Shown in pieces: positions 8,014 to 16,514 of a stretch of 64,000 nucleotides of DNA. How positions within the stretch are numbered: position 1 is the stretch's first letter; each line of letters opens with the position of its first letter. A model generated the notes under the pieces. That model was not told where the DNA came from. It made no database searches and worked only from the letters and a program-made list of their open reading frames with translations. This stretch comes from Xylanibacter ruminicola (lineage in GTDB: Bacteria; Bacteroidota; Bacteroidia; Bacteroidales; Bacteroidaceae). Made by a program: the position numbers and the translations under genes. The stretch is taken from NCBI RefSeq assembly GCF_900142525.1, contig NZ_FRBD01000006.1, positions 105,791 to 169,790 of the forward strand. The letters are read 5' to 3'.

Positions 8014-9951
8014 TTATTTAATAATCAATCCTCCATTGGGTTGGATAGTAATCTTTGCTATTCCTTTCTTATCCACCTTAACAGTAGTCTTAGTAGGTTC
8101 GCCCTTCTGATTGTCTACATAAAGAGTAGCAACCTTTCCTGCAAACATCGGGAGCTGAAGATTCAGCTTAAGTGGCTCCTTCTGAGCGTTCAGCCCAGCG
8201 ATATACCAATCGGCACCGTGACGACGAGCCAGAACAACATACTTGCCAGGATAGCCATCTACGAACTGAGTCTCATCCCATGTAGCAGGAAGCTGACGCA
8301 GGAAATCGAGCTCGAACTGAGGCAACTCTGTGAGGTTGTTTGGATACATAGCCACACACTGGATTGAAGTCTGGTTGGTGATACCAGAAGCCATCTCGAA
8401 GATATCGGTAGTCTTGCGAGAGTGACGACTCTTGTTGTCGCGACTCATGTGCTTATTCATAATCACTCCACCCCAATCCATCGAGGCGATGGCGTTACGA
8501 CAGAATGGATGCAGACACAGATCGAATGGCTCATGGATAGCAGCACCCTCGCCAAAGAATACATTCTCGCTGGCCAAAACTGCCTCTGATGCTACGTAGT
8601 TAGGGAACATACGCTCCCATCCGCGAGGCAGAGTGCAACCATGGAAAATGACCTGAATATCATAGCGATTGGCATCAACCATGATATCCTCGTAGAGGCG
8701 CAGCGTTTCCTGCTTGTCGCCTCCAAAGAAATCTACTTTGATTCCCTTTACGCCAATCTTCTGCAACCAAGCAAACTCGCGATTGCGTGCAAGCGATGAG
8801 TTCAAGCAATTACGTGGTCCCTGAGGTGCATCGTTCCAAGCGCCATTAGAGTTATACCAAAGCATCAGCGATACGCCCTTGCTCTGAGCATACTTTGAAA
8901 GTTCTACCATACGGTCGCGACCTATCTGGGCATCCCAAAGGGCATCAACCAAGCAATACTCATAGCCCATAATAGAAGCAAGGTCGATGAGTTTTACCTG
9001 ATCATCGTAGTTCGTGGCGCCATCCTGCCAGAGTAGCCAACTCCATGTATAGCGTCCCGACTTATAATCGTAAGCAGGTTCGTACAGAGGATCCACCACG
9101 TCGTAGCTTACTGTAGTCTCTACAATTGGCTTCAAAGTCTTACCAACGGTAATGGTGCGCCAAGGAGTCTCAGCAGGCAACGACATAGCCACGAACTCAG
9201 AGCCGAAGCCACCATTCTCGCCTTTATCAGGAAATGCGATGGTATAGCCGCTTTCTGGCTGATAGTCAGACAGATGCGTTCCACAATAAGTGCCAGTAGT
9301 ACCTGTCTCGCTTACCAAAGCCCATCCTTCAGAAAGATGGAACAAACATGGGAAGGTATAGCCACGACCATAGTGTGACTTATCTGTCAGCTTACCATCA
9401 ACGCTGTAACCCTCTTCGTAGCTTGGTTTTGTCTGAGCCCAACCTGTTTCAGGTCCAATCTGTGGAGTGATAAAAGTAGTGGTTCCATCGGGGAAATTAA
9501 AACTGGTGGCCTCACCAAATATCAAAGTACGCTGCTTGTCGCGTGGGCCTTTCTTGATGCCATATCTGAAAGCCACATCGTTATCAGACACCATAAAGGT
9601 GATGTTCATCTGGAGTTTCTGCTGATTCTCGAGAGTCAACACAAGCTTGTTGGCTTTATAGTCAACATGTGATGTCTTGATATTGCGAATATCATACTGC
9701 TTCTCAACAGCCTCAGTCTTGCTGCCAACAATCTTCAGTCCGTTGATAAGATCGCCAATGCTAGTGTTAAGGCCCAGATTTGATTTTGTTACCATCTGCT
9801 TACCATCAAGCGACACACAATAAGTGGCCTTTCCGCCTTCATCGCTTATGGTTACTTCAAGATTTCCACTTGGAGATTTCACCTTTACCTCTTCAGCCCG
9901 ACAAAGGCCTACAGCCATTAAGGCTGCTACAAATAACAATTTTCTGGTCAT
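8014..9951 (-). CDS. GH97 family alpha-glycosidase (retaining, alpha-galactosidase-like)
   Basis: 645 residues with a signal peptide (MTRKLLFVAALMAVGLCRA). The N-terminal beta-supersandwich (~20-285) is followed by a TIM barrel and a C-terminal all-beta domain, the GH97 layout of SusB relatives. GH97 has an inverting branch (alpha-glucosidases, catalytic Glu pair) and a retaining branch with an Asp nucleophile. Here GIKVDFFGG supplies Asp407 and VASEAV supplies Glu456, which fits the retaining branch, known for alpha-galactosidases. The barrel Asp/Glu assignment rests on motif position only. First gene of the leftward GH97-GH2-GH3 operon; periplasmic or surface-exposed. Confidence 0.9.
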   Translation of the reverse strand: MTRKLLFVAALMAVGLCRAEEVKVKSPSGNLEVTISDEGGKATYCVSLDGKQMVTKSNLGLNTSIGDLINGLKIVGSKTEAVEKQYDIRNIKTSHVDYKANKLVLTLENQQKLQMNITFMVSDNDVAFRYGIKKGPRDKQRTLIFGEATSFNFPDGTTTFITPQIGPETGWAQTKPSYEEGYSVDGKLTDKSHYGRGYTFPCLFHLSEGWALVSETGTTGTYCGTHLSDYQPESGYTIAFPDKGENGGFGSEFVAMSLPAETPWRTITVGKTLKPIVETTVSYDVVDPLYEPAYDYKSGRYTWSWLLWQDGATNYDDQVKLIDLASIMGYEYCLVDALWDAQIGRDRMVELSKYAQSKGVSLMLWYNSNGAWNDAPQGPRNCLNSSLARNREFAWLQKIGVKGIKVDFFGGDKQETLRLYEDIMVDANRYDIQVIFHGCTLPRGWERMFPNYVASEAVLASENVFFGEGAAIHEPFDLCLHPFCRNAIASMDWGGVIMNKHMSRDNKSRHSRKTTDIFEMASGITNQTSIQCVAMYPNNLTELPQFELDFLRQLPATWDETQFVDGYPGKYVVLARRHGADWYIAGLNAQKEPLKLNLQLPMFAGKVATLYVDNQKGEPTKTTVKVDKKGIAKITIQPNGGLIIK

Positions 9952-9980
9952 ACTACTTCTATTATTCTGGTTTTTGGTTG

Positions 9981-9988
9981 CAAAGATA
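9981..9988 (-). promoter_or_regulatory. -7 box of GH97-GH2-GH3 operon
   Basis: The minus strand reads TATCTTTG, 29 bp upstream of the GH97 ATG. It faces away from the kinase gene, so the 9952-10113 gap is a divergent promoter region. Confidence 0.65.
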
Positions 9989-10096
9989 CGAATTATATAT
10001 TAAGGTAGGAAGTCCCCCTGCGTTAACAAATTGTAAAAATCACACTTCTAAGATAGTCTTTTCTATTATTGGGCGTCTTATCTGAGAAAAAAGAAT

Positions 10097-10104
10097 TAAT
10101 TTTG
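10097..10104 (+). promoter_or_regulatory. -7 box before the histidine kinase gene
   Basis: TAATTTTG followed by CA, only 9 nt before the ATG at 10114. If used, the mRNA would have almost no leader. It lies inside a longer frame that opens at a TTG codon (10069), which argues against that longer start. Confidence 0.5.
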
Positions 10105-10113
10105 CAAACAGTT

Positions 10114-11409
10114 ATGCATACGGGTAAGTATAAATATGTGTCGATAGTAAGCGCAGTAGCAGTATTACTGTTGCTGGCTCTATACATGTGGATGACCTAC
10201 CGCTCTGTAACCAAGGACATCACAGAGCGTGCAGGTAACCAGCTTACTTGGGCCATGTTCTACGAGAGTTACACTCGAGCCGATATCGTAACTAAAGGCG
10301 ATACGCTCAATTTGCCTGATGCCAGAGGAAATCTTTCGCTTGCCTCATCAGTAGAGGGAATGAACGATGCCTTGAGCGCCAAGTACCACTCAGAGATATC
10401 GCTGGATACAGTAGCCATCTATGTAGATTCACTCCTAAGTGTGGCAGATATTAATCGCAATGTAACCATCTTGGAGGTTGATGCTTCGAGAAAGGTGCTC
10501 AGACGAAATAACGATAGAAACACATCCTTTTCGCTCCTGACTCATCCAGTCAGCATCCGCAGAGACCAATCAAAGGCGATACAGATAGCACTTAACAACC
10601 CCTACCCAGAGTTGGCGCAAAAGCTGAGTCCGCTATTCCTGATTAGTGCCATCATCCTTGGTTTCTTTGCCATCATCATCGTCCAACTGCTAAGATTCAT
10701 CACAGAGCAGGAGCAGATGGCAGAACTACGCAACGACTTCTCGTATGCGATGGTTCACGACATGAAATCGCCGCTTTCATCGATAATCATGGGTGCTCAC
10801 TTCCTGCATAGCGGCAAGGTTGACGACAAGCCACAAATCAAAGAAAAGTACTACACGATTATCGAGGATGAGGCAGAACACTTGTTGGCCCTAGTCAACA
10901 AGCTGCTCACCATCTCTAAACTCGAGAACAAAAAACTCATTCTGAACAAGTGGGACATCTATCTTGAGCCAATAATCAACGATTTAATCGACAAAACCAA
11001 GGCTAAAGCCACCAAACCGCTTGAGATTGTAACAGACCTCAAGGTAAAGAATGTTCTGGCTGATGAGCAATACCTGACTGAGGCCATAGCTAATCTACTG
11101 GACAACGCCATCAAATACTCAAGAGAAGAGATAAAAATCAAGATTTCAACGATAGATACAGACAAAAACGTGCTCCTGAAGGTGCGCGATAACGGTATAG
11201 GTATCACCAGGGAAGAACAGAAGATTATCTTCGACAAGTTCGGACGTGCTGCTATCCACGAGAAGAATCGCAAAGGCGGCGTTTCAGGCTTTGGATTAGG
11301 TCTGAACTACGTAGACCAAGTGATGCAAGCCCATGGAGGAAAGGTGACTGTATCAAGCGAGAAGGACAAATTTTCAGAATTTACACTTTATATCCCAAAG
11401 AACGTATGA
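10114..11409 (+). CDS. Sensor histidine kinase (two transmembrane segments)
   Basis: 431 residues from ATG 10114; a TTG 45 bp upstream is in frame, but the promoter box falls inside that extension. TM1 is at about 9-28 and TM2 at about 173-192, enclosing a ~145-residue periplasmic sensor region with no family I recognise. There is no HAMP domain. The HisKA H-box MVHDMKSPLSS has the phospho-acceptor His215. The HATPase_c N-box (LLDNAIKYS), G1 (VRDNGIGI) and G2 (GFGLGL) are intact. It overlaps the response regulator by ATGA, so the two form a coupled pair. The signal and target genes are unknown. Confidence 0.93.
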   Translation: MHTGKYKYVSIVSAVAVLLLLALYMWMTYRSVTKDITERAGNQLTWAMFYESYTRADIVTKGDTLNLPDARGNLSLASSVEGMNDALSAKYHSEISLDTVAIYVDSLLSVADINRNVTILEVDASRKVLRRNNDRNTSFSLLTHPVSIRRDQSKAIQIALNNPYPELAQKLSPLFLISAIILGFFAIIIVQLLRFITEQEQMAELRNDFSYAMVHDMKSPLSSIIMGAHFLHSGKVDDKPQIKEKYYTIIEDEAEHLLALVNKLLTISKLENKKLILNKWDIYLEPIINDLIDKTKAKATKPLEIVTDLKVKNVLADEQYLTEAIANLLDNAIKYSREEIKIKISTIDTDKNVLLKVRDNGIGITREEQKIIFDKFGRAAIHEKNRKGGVSGFGLGLNYVDQVMQAHGGKVTVSSEKDKFSEFTLYIPKNV

Positions 11410-12107
11410 TCAAGTTATTGCTAGTTGAAGACGACGAATCGCTCGCATACATCGAGAAGACAGGTCTGGAAGACATTATTGGTGGCTACGAGGTAAGCAC
11501 AGCCAAGAATGGCAAGGAAGGTGTGAAAGCATGGGAAGAAATTCACCCAGACGTTATCATCTCAGATATCGACATGCCCGTAATGAATGGCTTCGAGATG
11601 GTAGAACGCATCCGCGAGACTGATGGCGATGTCATCATCATCTTTACCTCGGCCCTCACATCGCCAAACGATGTCAAGGCTGGCTATCGCTTAGGCATCA
11701 ACAACTACGTCAAAAAACCATTCGTTCCAGAAGAGCTCGACGCTCATATCCAGGCACTTATGAAGATGCGTGGAGGCGCCAAGACCCAGAACGAGACAAG
11801 TCACTATAAGTTAGGCAAATACACATTGGATGCCAACCACGCCACACTTCGCAATGATGAAACTGGCGCCACTCAGACTATCACTCAGCGAGAGGCGCAA
11901 ATTCTCCAATTACTGGCTGAGAACAAGAACAATGTGGTGCGTAGAGAAGCCATCTTGAGCCGCTTCTGGAATACAGAAGATGACTACTTTGCATCGAGAA
12001 GTCTCGATGTATTCATCAATAAGCTTCGCAAAGTATTGGCAGACGAACCCAAGATCAACCTCAAAACCGTTCGAGGCATCGGCTTGCAATTGCTAGTAGA
12101 AGCCTAA
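11406..12107 (+). CDS. OmpR/PhoB-family response regulator
   Basis: 233 residues. The receiver domain (1-~120) has the acidic pair Asp9/Asp10, phospho-acceptor Asp54 (IISDIDMPVMNGFE), Thr/Ser switch region (IFTSA) and the conserved Lys of KKPF. A winged-helix DNA-binding domain follows (~135-230), ending in VRGIGLQL, the usual OmpR-type wing. It is cognate to the kinase it overlaps by 4 bp. It is the last gene of its transcript and is followed by the 22-bp repeat array. Confidence 0.95.
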   Translation: MIKLLLVEDDESLAYIEKTGLEDIIGGYEVSTAKNGKEGVKAWEEIHPDVIISDIDMPVMNGFEMVERIRETDGDVIIIFTSALTSPNDVKAGYRLGINNYVKKPFVPEELDAHIQALMKMRGGAKTQNETSHYKLGKYTLDANHATLRNDETGATQTITQREAQILQLLAENKNNVVRREAILSRFWNTEDDYFASRSLDVFINKLRKVLADEPKINLKTVRGIGLQLLVEA

Positions 12108-12129
12108 TTCATTACTTAAGGGCAGCACC

Positions 12130-12217
12130 AGTACTTACGTAGGCGCACTCCAGTACTTCCGTTAGAGGACTCGAGTACTTTAGGCAGAGGACTGCAGTCC
12201 TTCAGTAGGAGGACTGA
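12130..12217. repeat. Tandem array of four 22-bp dyad units (array A)
   Basis: Four consecutive units of exactly 22 bp start at 12130, 12152, 12174 and 12196; a degraded unit precedes them (about 12108-12129). Each begins AGTACT or AGTCCT and has AGGACT (CGCACT in the first) 8 bp later, so each unit is an imperfect inverted repeat. The third unit matches the third unit of the array at 34147-34234 in 20 of 22 positions. The array fills the gap between the 3' ends of the response regulator and the convergent membrane protein gene. Confidence 0.9.
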
Positions 12218-12230
12218 GAGCGCATAACTA

Positions 12231-13007
12231 CTAATCAATTGGTTTAGTAGGCTCTAACACCTTCATAGCATAAACAAGGAAATAAATTGTTGCTACTAAA
12301 GGAAGGAAAGCAAACCAACCCCAAGATGTTCCTATCGAACTAAGAATAACAATCCAATAGGCCACATCTCCTATTATAACGGGTACTACACTACGCGAAT
12401 ACTCATAGATCCAGCCTTCGGCCAAAGCAATAATGAAACCTATAGTTGCAAATGAAGTCTGAGATACAAGAATTAAAAAAACACCCATAACACCTGCATA
12501 AAAAGGAATTATCACAACGGGGCGATGTTTCCAATCCAATATCTCACGCAGCACAGCACCATATATAACAAGGTTATCCGTAGCTTCTATGATAACAATC
12601 AGCAAAATTGAATAAACGGGATGAGAGCGCATCCATCCAATTGACTCCTGCACCGAATCGCCCCAGAAAAGCTCTTGCGAAGGCATCGCATTATTCAGTA
12701 TGGCAATAGTTGCAAAGAAAATGACCATACACACATAAACCTTCAAACGAGACTTCTTTGGCGCACGACCTAAAGTATAGCTGGCAAAACCAAGCTTCAG
12801 GAACACCCAGTTAAGTATGATGCACAATAATAATATCAATGCGGAACCTGCATAAACCATCACACTCATTGATGTGGTAGTTCCCACCTCATTTCCATAG
12901 AATCCATCGATGAAACCGGCAATTAATCCCAGCATAGCACCACCTATGAATATCACAACGAGTGTGATACCCAACGCCAAAAGTAGATACATCATTGCCT
13001 TCTTCAT
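12231..13007 (-). CDS. Multi-pass membrane protein, degenerate CPBP (CAAX protease-like) family
   Basis: 258 residues with about seven hydrophobic segments. The segment IIEATDNLVIYGAVLREIL lines up with the CPBP motif normally written EExxFRG, but the Glu-Glu pair and Arg are replaced (TDN, YG). The later His motifs are also missing, although the fold-like pattern (GFIIALAEGWIYEYSRSVVPVIIGD) remains. CPBP proteins are intramembrane Abi-type proteases or bacteriocin-immunity factors. This one would be a non-proteolytic relative if the assignment is right. It has its own -7 box and is convergent with the response regulator. Confidence 0.65.
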   Translation of the reverse strand: MKKAMMYLLLALGITLVVIFIGGAMLGLIAGFIDGFYGNEVGTTTSMSVMVYAGSALILLLCIILNWVFLKLGFASYTLGRAPKKSRLKVYVCMVIFFATIAILNNAMPSQELFWGDSVQESIGWMRSHPVYSILLIVIIEATDNLVIYGAVLREILDWKHRPVVIIPFYAGVMGVFLILVSQTSFATIGFIIALAEGWIYEYSRSVVPVIIGDVAYWIVILSSIGTSWGWFAFLPLVATIYFLVYAMKVLEPTKPID

Positions 13008-13033
13008 CGCCTTTGCATTCTTTTATCTGGGTG

Positions 13034-13041
13034 CAAAGGTA
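13034..13041 (-). promoter_or_regulatory. -7 box of CPBP-like gene
   Basis: The minus strand reads TACCTTTG 26 bp upstream of the ATG at 13007. Confidence 0.55.
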
Positions 13042-13100
13042 CGATGAAAATCTTAAAGTAATATAAAAAGGAATGTTATCTTTACGTTAAATCTTTTAAC

Positions 13101-14090
13101 TTACTTTTCTTTGTAGATAACTTTGTTAGCTCCGCTGGTAATCTTCAGAGCCTCAGGATGTTCCTTGATAAACGAGTCGATGTGACGCACACGCTTCTCC
13201 TCAAGAATCTCATCCACAGCAATCAGGATACCAGTTTCCTCAACATCGCCAAAGCCATAGTTGATAGCAGTACCAAACAGCTTCATGGTTGGCGAAAGAC
13301 TCATGTAGGCATTAACTAATGGTGGGATGTTATAACCCAACTTGCGGATTTCGCCATTAAGCACCCTATAGTCATCTTTAAACGATTTTCCTGCAAAAAG
13401 ATTCTCCAATTCCTTCGGATCTGTATCCAATTCTAGCGGTTTCATCGGTATAATCAGCTTCTCCTTGTCATCAAAATGTTTCTTCAAGAAGTAGAGAATC
13501 ATATCGCGACCCTTGCGGATATACGAAGGATACATAGTCATTTTACCAAAGAAATACTTAACGTTTGGCTTGATAACCGTAAGCGCACCAAGTCCATCCC
13601 ACAGATTATCTAGAGCAAACAGACTCTTGGCTCCCATACGAGAACTCTGATAAGGAAGAGAGACAAATGAACGTCCGAGTTCGATGGTCCAAGGCGCATA
13701 TTCCTTAATAAACTTGTCAGAGAAATGGAACATATGACTGGTAGCCAGAATGGGCTGGCCCTTTTCATCGTAATCCCAGTCGGTACCAAGCAGATATCTA
13801 TAGCCACCAATAATCTCTTCAGCCTCAGGGTTCCACACTATCAACTGCTTGTAACAGTTTTCACAAATATCGAATTCATCGATATCCATATCCTTACCGG
13901 TACCACCACCTGCCTCGCGGAAAGCTATCTCACGAAGTCGGCCTATCTCCTTCATCACATTAGGAGCATTATGAGCTGTTACGACATAGATTTCATTGTG
14001 GCTCTTGTTCGTCATACGAAGCTGACGATCGGGAGTGAGTTCACTCTTGAGCACTTCTTTGGCTATAGGCTGGATAATTTCTTGTTCCAT
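13101..14090 (-). CDS. glsB: GNAT-fold N-acyltransferase GlsB (glycine lipid / commendamide synthesis)
   Basis: 329 residues from ATG 14090 (MEQEIIQPIAKE). A longer frame from 14174 would run 65 bp into glsA and lacks support. The region ~40-180 (GRLREIAFREAGGGTGKDMDIDEFD, IIGGYRYLLGTDW, LGRSFVSLPYQSSRMG) is the OlsB/Acetyltransf_5 fold used for N-acylation of amino acids. In Bacteroides thetaiotaomicron the adjacent GlsB and GlsA make N-acyl glycine and then the O-acylated glycine lipid at the inner membrane. The same two-gene arrangement here supports the role. It lies 19 bp after glsA in the same leftward operon. Confidence 0.82.
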   Translation of the reverse strand: MEQEIIQPIAKEVLKSELTPDRQLRMTNKSHNEIYVVTAHNAPNVMKEIGRLREIAFREAGGGTGKDMDIDEFDICENCYKQLIVWNPEAEEIIGGYRYLLGTDWDYDEKGQPILATSHMFHFSDKFIKEYAPWTIELGRSFVSLPYQSSRMGAKSLFALDNLWDGLGALTVIKPNVKYFFGKMTMYPSYIRKGRDMILYFLKKHFDDKEKLIIPMKPLELDTDPKELENLFAGKSFKDDYRVLNGEIRKLGYNIPPLVNAYMSLSPTMKLFGTAINYGFGDVEETGILIAVDEILEEKRVRHIDSFIKEHPEALKITSGANKVIYKEK

Positions 14091-14109
14091 TCTCTCTTTC
14101 TTAAGTTGT

Positions 14110-14943
14110 TTATAGTTTATAGACTTGTTCACGCACAAATTCTGCCCATTCCATCGGAGTTTTTGACTTATCAAACGTCTGCCAGGGAATAGGCTTACCT
14201 ATCTTTACTTCAAAGCTCTTGTGTACATTTTTGTACATTTCATCGACAAGAAACAGCATAGCCAGATTAAATGGCAGATGCTTATCGCTGAAGTTGGCCA
14301 AGCGATAGAAGAACTTACTGTTCTCGCCACTAAAATGAATGGGCACCACATCGCGCTGATATTCTACACTCTTTGAAATAAAGGTCTTTTTCCAAGGGAT
14401 ATCCTGAATAACACCATTCTTCTTACGAGAACAGATGCCAGCAGGGAACATCAGCATGTGATGATCGCTCTTGAATCCTGCTTCAACCATTGCTGGGAAG
14501 TTGCGACTCTGGTTACCCGTCTTGTTGATAGGGATACACAATGGAGCAAGACCTGGAAGATTCATCAACAGATCGTTAACCAGATAACGGAATCGCCCAT
14601 CATAAAATCTGCCAATAATGGCTCCAAGTGCCACACCATCTTCACCGCCCAATGGGTGATTGCTTACAAAAGTATATAGTTTGCCATCGTTGGGGTCAGG
14701 TAGATTCTCCTTTCCAACGATGTTCAGAGTCATATCGAGGTATCTAACACATTCCTCCAACCACTCTACACCAACCTTATCACGACTCTCCCAAAGAAAA
14801 GCGTTAACCTGGTCTTGATGGGCTATCTTTTTTAGCCAATTAACCAATGGACGAGGCACAAATTTAGCCTTCGCGCCCATCTTTCCTTTGAGGATCTGAT
14901 CAATGTCGATCGTTTGCTCAGTTACTGTTGTCATTTCTCTCAT
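14110..14943 (-). CDS. glsA: PlsC-like O-acyltransferase GlsA (glycine lipid synthesis)
   Basis: 277 residues (274 if the second ATG at 14934 is used; the promoter box is so close that the inner start is plausible). Motif I of lysophosphatidic-acid-type acyltransferases appears as SNHPLGGEDGVALG, with the His-x5-Asp spacing of this subgroup. IPINKTGNQSRNFP and MLMFPAGICSRKKNG follow as motifs II and III. It would O-acylate the N-acyl glycine made by GlsB. Peripheral inner-membrane enzyme; first gene of glsA-glsB. Confidence 0.82.
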   Translation of the reverse strand: MREMTTVTEQTIDIDQILKGKMGAKAKFVPRPLVNWLKKIAHQDQVNAFLWESRDKVGVEWLEECVRYLDMTLNIVGKENLPDPNDGKLYTFVSNHPLGGEDGVALGAIIGRFYDGRFRYLVNDLLMNLPGLAPLCIPINKTGNQSRNFPAMVEAGFKSDHHMLMFPAGICSRKKNGVIQDIPWKKTFISKSVEYQRDVVPIHFSGENSKFFYRLANFSDKHLPFNLAMLFLVDEMYKNVHKSFEVKIGKPIPWQTFDKSKTPMEWAEFVREQVYKL

Positions 14944-14957
14944 GCACTAACGCGTTG

Positions 14958-14965
14958 CAAAAATA
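14958..14965 (-). promoter_or_regulatory. -7 box of glsA-glsB
   Basis: The minus strand reads TATTTTTG, 14 bp before ATG 14943 and 23 bp before the alternative ATG 14934. Confidence 0.5.
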
Positions 14966-15077
14966 GCACATTTCTTTGAATAATGAGCAAAAAAAGAAGA
15001 AAAAACTTTGTTTTTAAATGTATTTAGGACTGAAAGGGGGGCGTAATCAACAAAAAAAGGTTAAAAACAAAAAAAAG

Positions 15078-15119
15078 TGGGGAATTGTGGCGTAAAGTGG
15101 GGAAAAATGACTAACTTTG
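15078..15119 (+). promoter_or_regulatory. dcw operon promoter with three MraZ boxes
   Basis: Three direct repeats TGGGG, TGGCG and TGGGG start at 15078, 15088 and 15098, an exact 10-bp period. This matches the TGGGN boxes bound by MraZ upstream of mra operons in other bacteria. They lie just upstream of the -7 box TAACTTTG (15112-15119) and would cover the -33 region, which fits autorepression. The 14966-15077 stretch upstream is A-rich with a G-run (15036-15041) and no gene. Confidence 0.75.
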
Positions 15120-15147
15120 CGCCAAATTTATTATTAAATAGGTACGT

Positions 15148-15603
15148 ATGCGATTTATAGGTAATATAGAGGCCAAAACAGACGCTAAGGGAAGAGCCTT
15201 CCTGCCAGCCGTTTTCCGCAAGGTGCTTCAGGCATCTGGCGAGGATGGGCTGGTGCTGAGAAAGGATGTCTTCCAGAACTGTCTGGTCCTATATCCTGAA
15301 AGTGTATGGAACGAGCGACTCGACCTTTTGAAATCACAGCTCCGCCCATGGAAGCAGGCGCACCAGCAGATATTCCGCCAGTTTGTATCCGAGGCGGAGG
15401 TAGTGACACTTGATGGCAACGGAAGATTCTTAATCTCAAAGCGACTGATGAAAGTAGCCGAGATCGAGCAGGACCTCCAGTTTATCGGAATGGACAATAC
15501 CATCGAGATTTGGGCACCCGAAAAACTTAAAGAAACATTAAAGAGCGAAGAGGAATTCGGAATCGAACTTGAGAACATCATGAACGTCAGCGACAATCTA
15601 TGA
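15148..15603 (+). CDS. mraZ: Transcriptional regulator MraZ
   Basis: 151 residues with two SpoVT/AbrB-like half-domains, each with the family signature: DAKGRAFLPAVFRK near residue 13 and DGNGRFLISKRL near residue 90. MraZ forms a ring that binds direct TGGG repeats in its own promoter and represses the division/cell wall operon. Three such repeats are present 46-70 bp upstream of this start. It overlaps rsmH by ATGA. Confidence 0.96.
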   Translation: MRFIGNIEAKTDAKGRAFLPAVFRKVLQASGEDGLVLRKDVFQNCLVLYPESVWNERLDLLKSQLRPWKQAHQQIFRQFVSEAEVVTLDGNGRFLISKRLMKVAEIEQDLQFIGMDNTIEIWAPEKLKETLKSEEEFGIELENIMNVSDNL

Positions 15604-16514
15604 TTATTACTGCCGAAACATATCACGTACCAGTGCTACTCAATGAGAGCATAGACGGACTTGCCATCAAGTCCGATGGTGTCTATGTTGATGTAACCTT
15701 CGGAGGTGGAGGTCATAGCAAGGAAATATTACGCAGACTGGGTGAAAAGGGACATTTATACAGTTTCGACCAAGATCCTGATGCTGAAAAGAACATTGTT
15801 GATGACAATCGCTTCACTTTTGTCCGTAGCAACTTCAGATACTTGAAGAACTGGATGCGCTATTACGGTGTAGACCACATCGATGGATTGCTGGCCGACC
15901 TTGGCGTATCAAGTCATCACTTTGATGACGAAACACGCGGGTTCTCATTCCGTTTCGACGCTCCATTAGACATGCGAATGAACAAGCGCGCAGGAACCAC
16001 TGCTGCTGAGATACTTAACAACTACGACGAGGAGCAGTTGGCAGACATCTTCTATATATATGGAGAGCTGAAGAATGCCAGGAAGATTGCTTCAACCATC
16101 GTAAAGACTCGCAACGAGAAGAAGATAGAAACTACTGGCGACTTGATGAATGTCACAGAACGACTATTCCAGCGTGAAAGAGAGAAGAAAGAGATGGCAA
16201 AGATGTTCCAGGCCCTGAGAATAGAGGTCAACCACGAGATGGACGCCCTGAAGGAGATGCTGAATGGAGCGATGGACATGCTATGCGAAGGTGGACGCCT
16301 CTCAGTTATCACCTACCACTCGCTCGAAGACCGTATCGTAAAGAACATGATGAAAGCAGGCAATGTGGAAGGTAAGATTAAACAGGACTTCTTTGGACGC
16401 ATTGAAGCCCCCTTCCGCCTAGTTAATAATAAGGTAATAGTACCCAGCGACGAGGAGCAGCAGCAGAACCCACGAAGCAGAAGCGCCAAACTGAGAGTGG
16501 CCGAAAAGATATAA
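15600..16514 (+). CDS. rsmH: 16S rRNA (cytosine(1402)-N4)-methyltransferase RsmH
   Basis: 304 residues, normal for the family. The SAM-binding region has DVTFGGGGHSKEILRR at about 30 and SFDQDP at about 53. LADLGVSSHHFDDETRGFSF and RMNKRAG are characteristic of RsmH (MraW), as is EGGRLSVITYHSLEDRIVK near the C-terminus. It methylates C1402 in the ribosomal P site. Starts by ATGA overlap with mraZ and ends by TAATG overlap with ftsL. Confidence 0.97.
   Translation: MIITAETYHVPVLLNESIDGLAIKSDGVYVDVTFGGGGHSKEILRRLGEKGHLYSFDQDPDAEKNIVDDNRFTFVRSNFRYLKNWMRYYGVDHIDGLLADLGVSSHHFDDETRGFSFRFDAPLDMRMNKRAGTTAAEILNNYDEEQLADIFYIYGELKNARKIASTIVKTRNEKKIETTGDLMNVTERLFQREREKKEMAKMFQALRIEVNHEMDALKEMLNGAMDMLCEGGRLSVITYHSLEDRIVKNMMKAGNVEGKIKQDFFGRIEAPFRLVNNKVIVPSDEEQQQNPRSRSAKLRVAEKI

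Noticed and set aside
12130..12217. 22-bp arrays considered as CRISPR
   Set aside because: No unique spacers: units follow each other directly with only two variable bases between dyads, and no cas genes are present.
14110..14174. Extended glsB start at 14174
   Set aside because: It would overlap glsA by 65 bp and adds an unconserved-looking tail; ATG 14090 sits 19 bp after glsA behind a purine-rich stretch.
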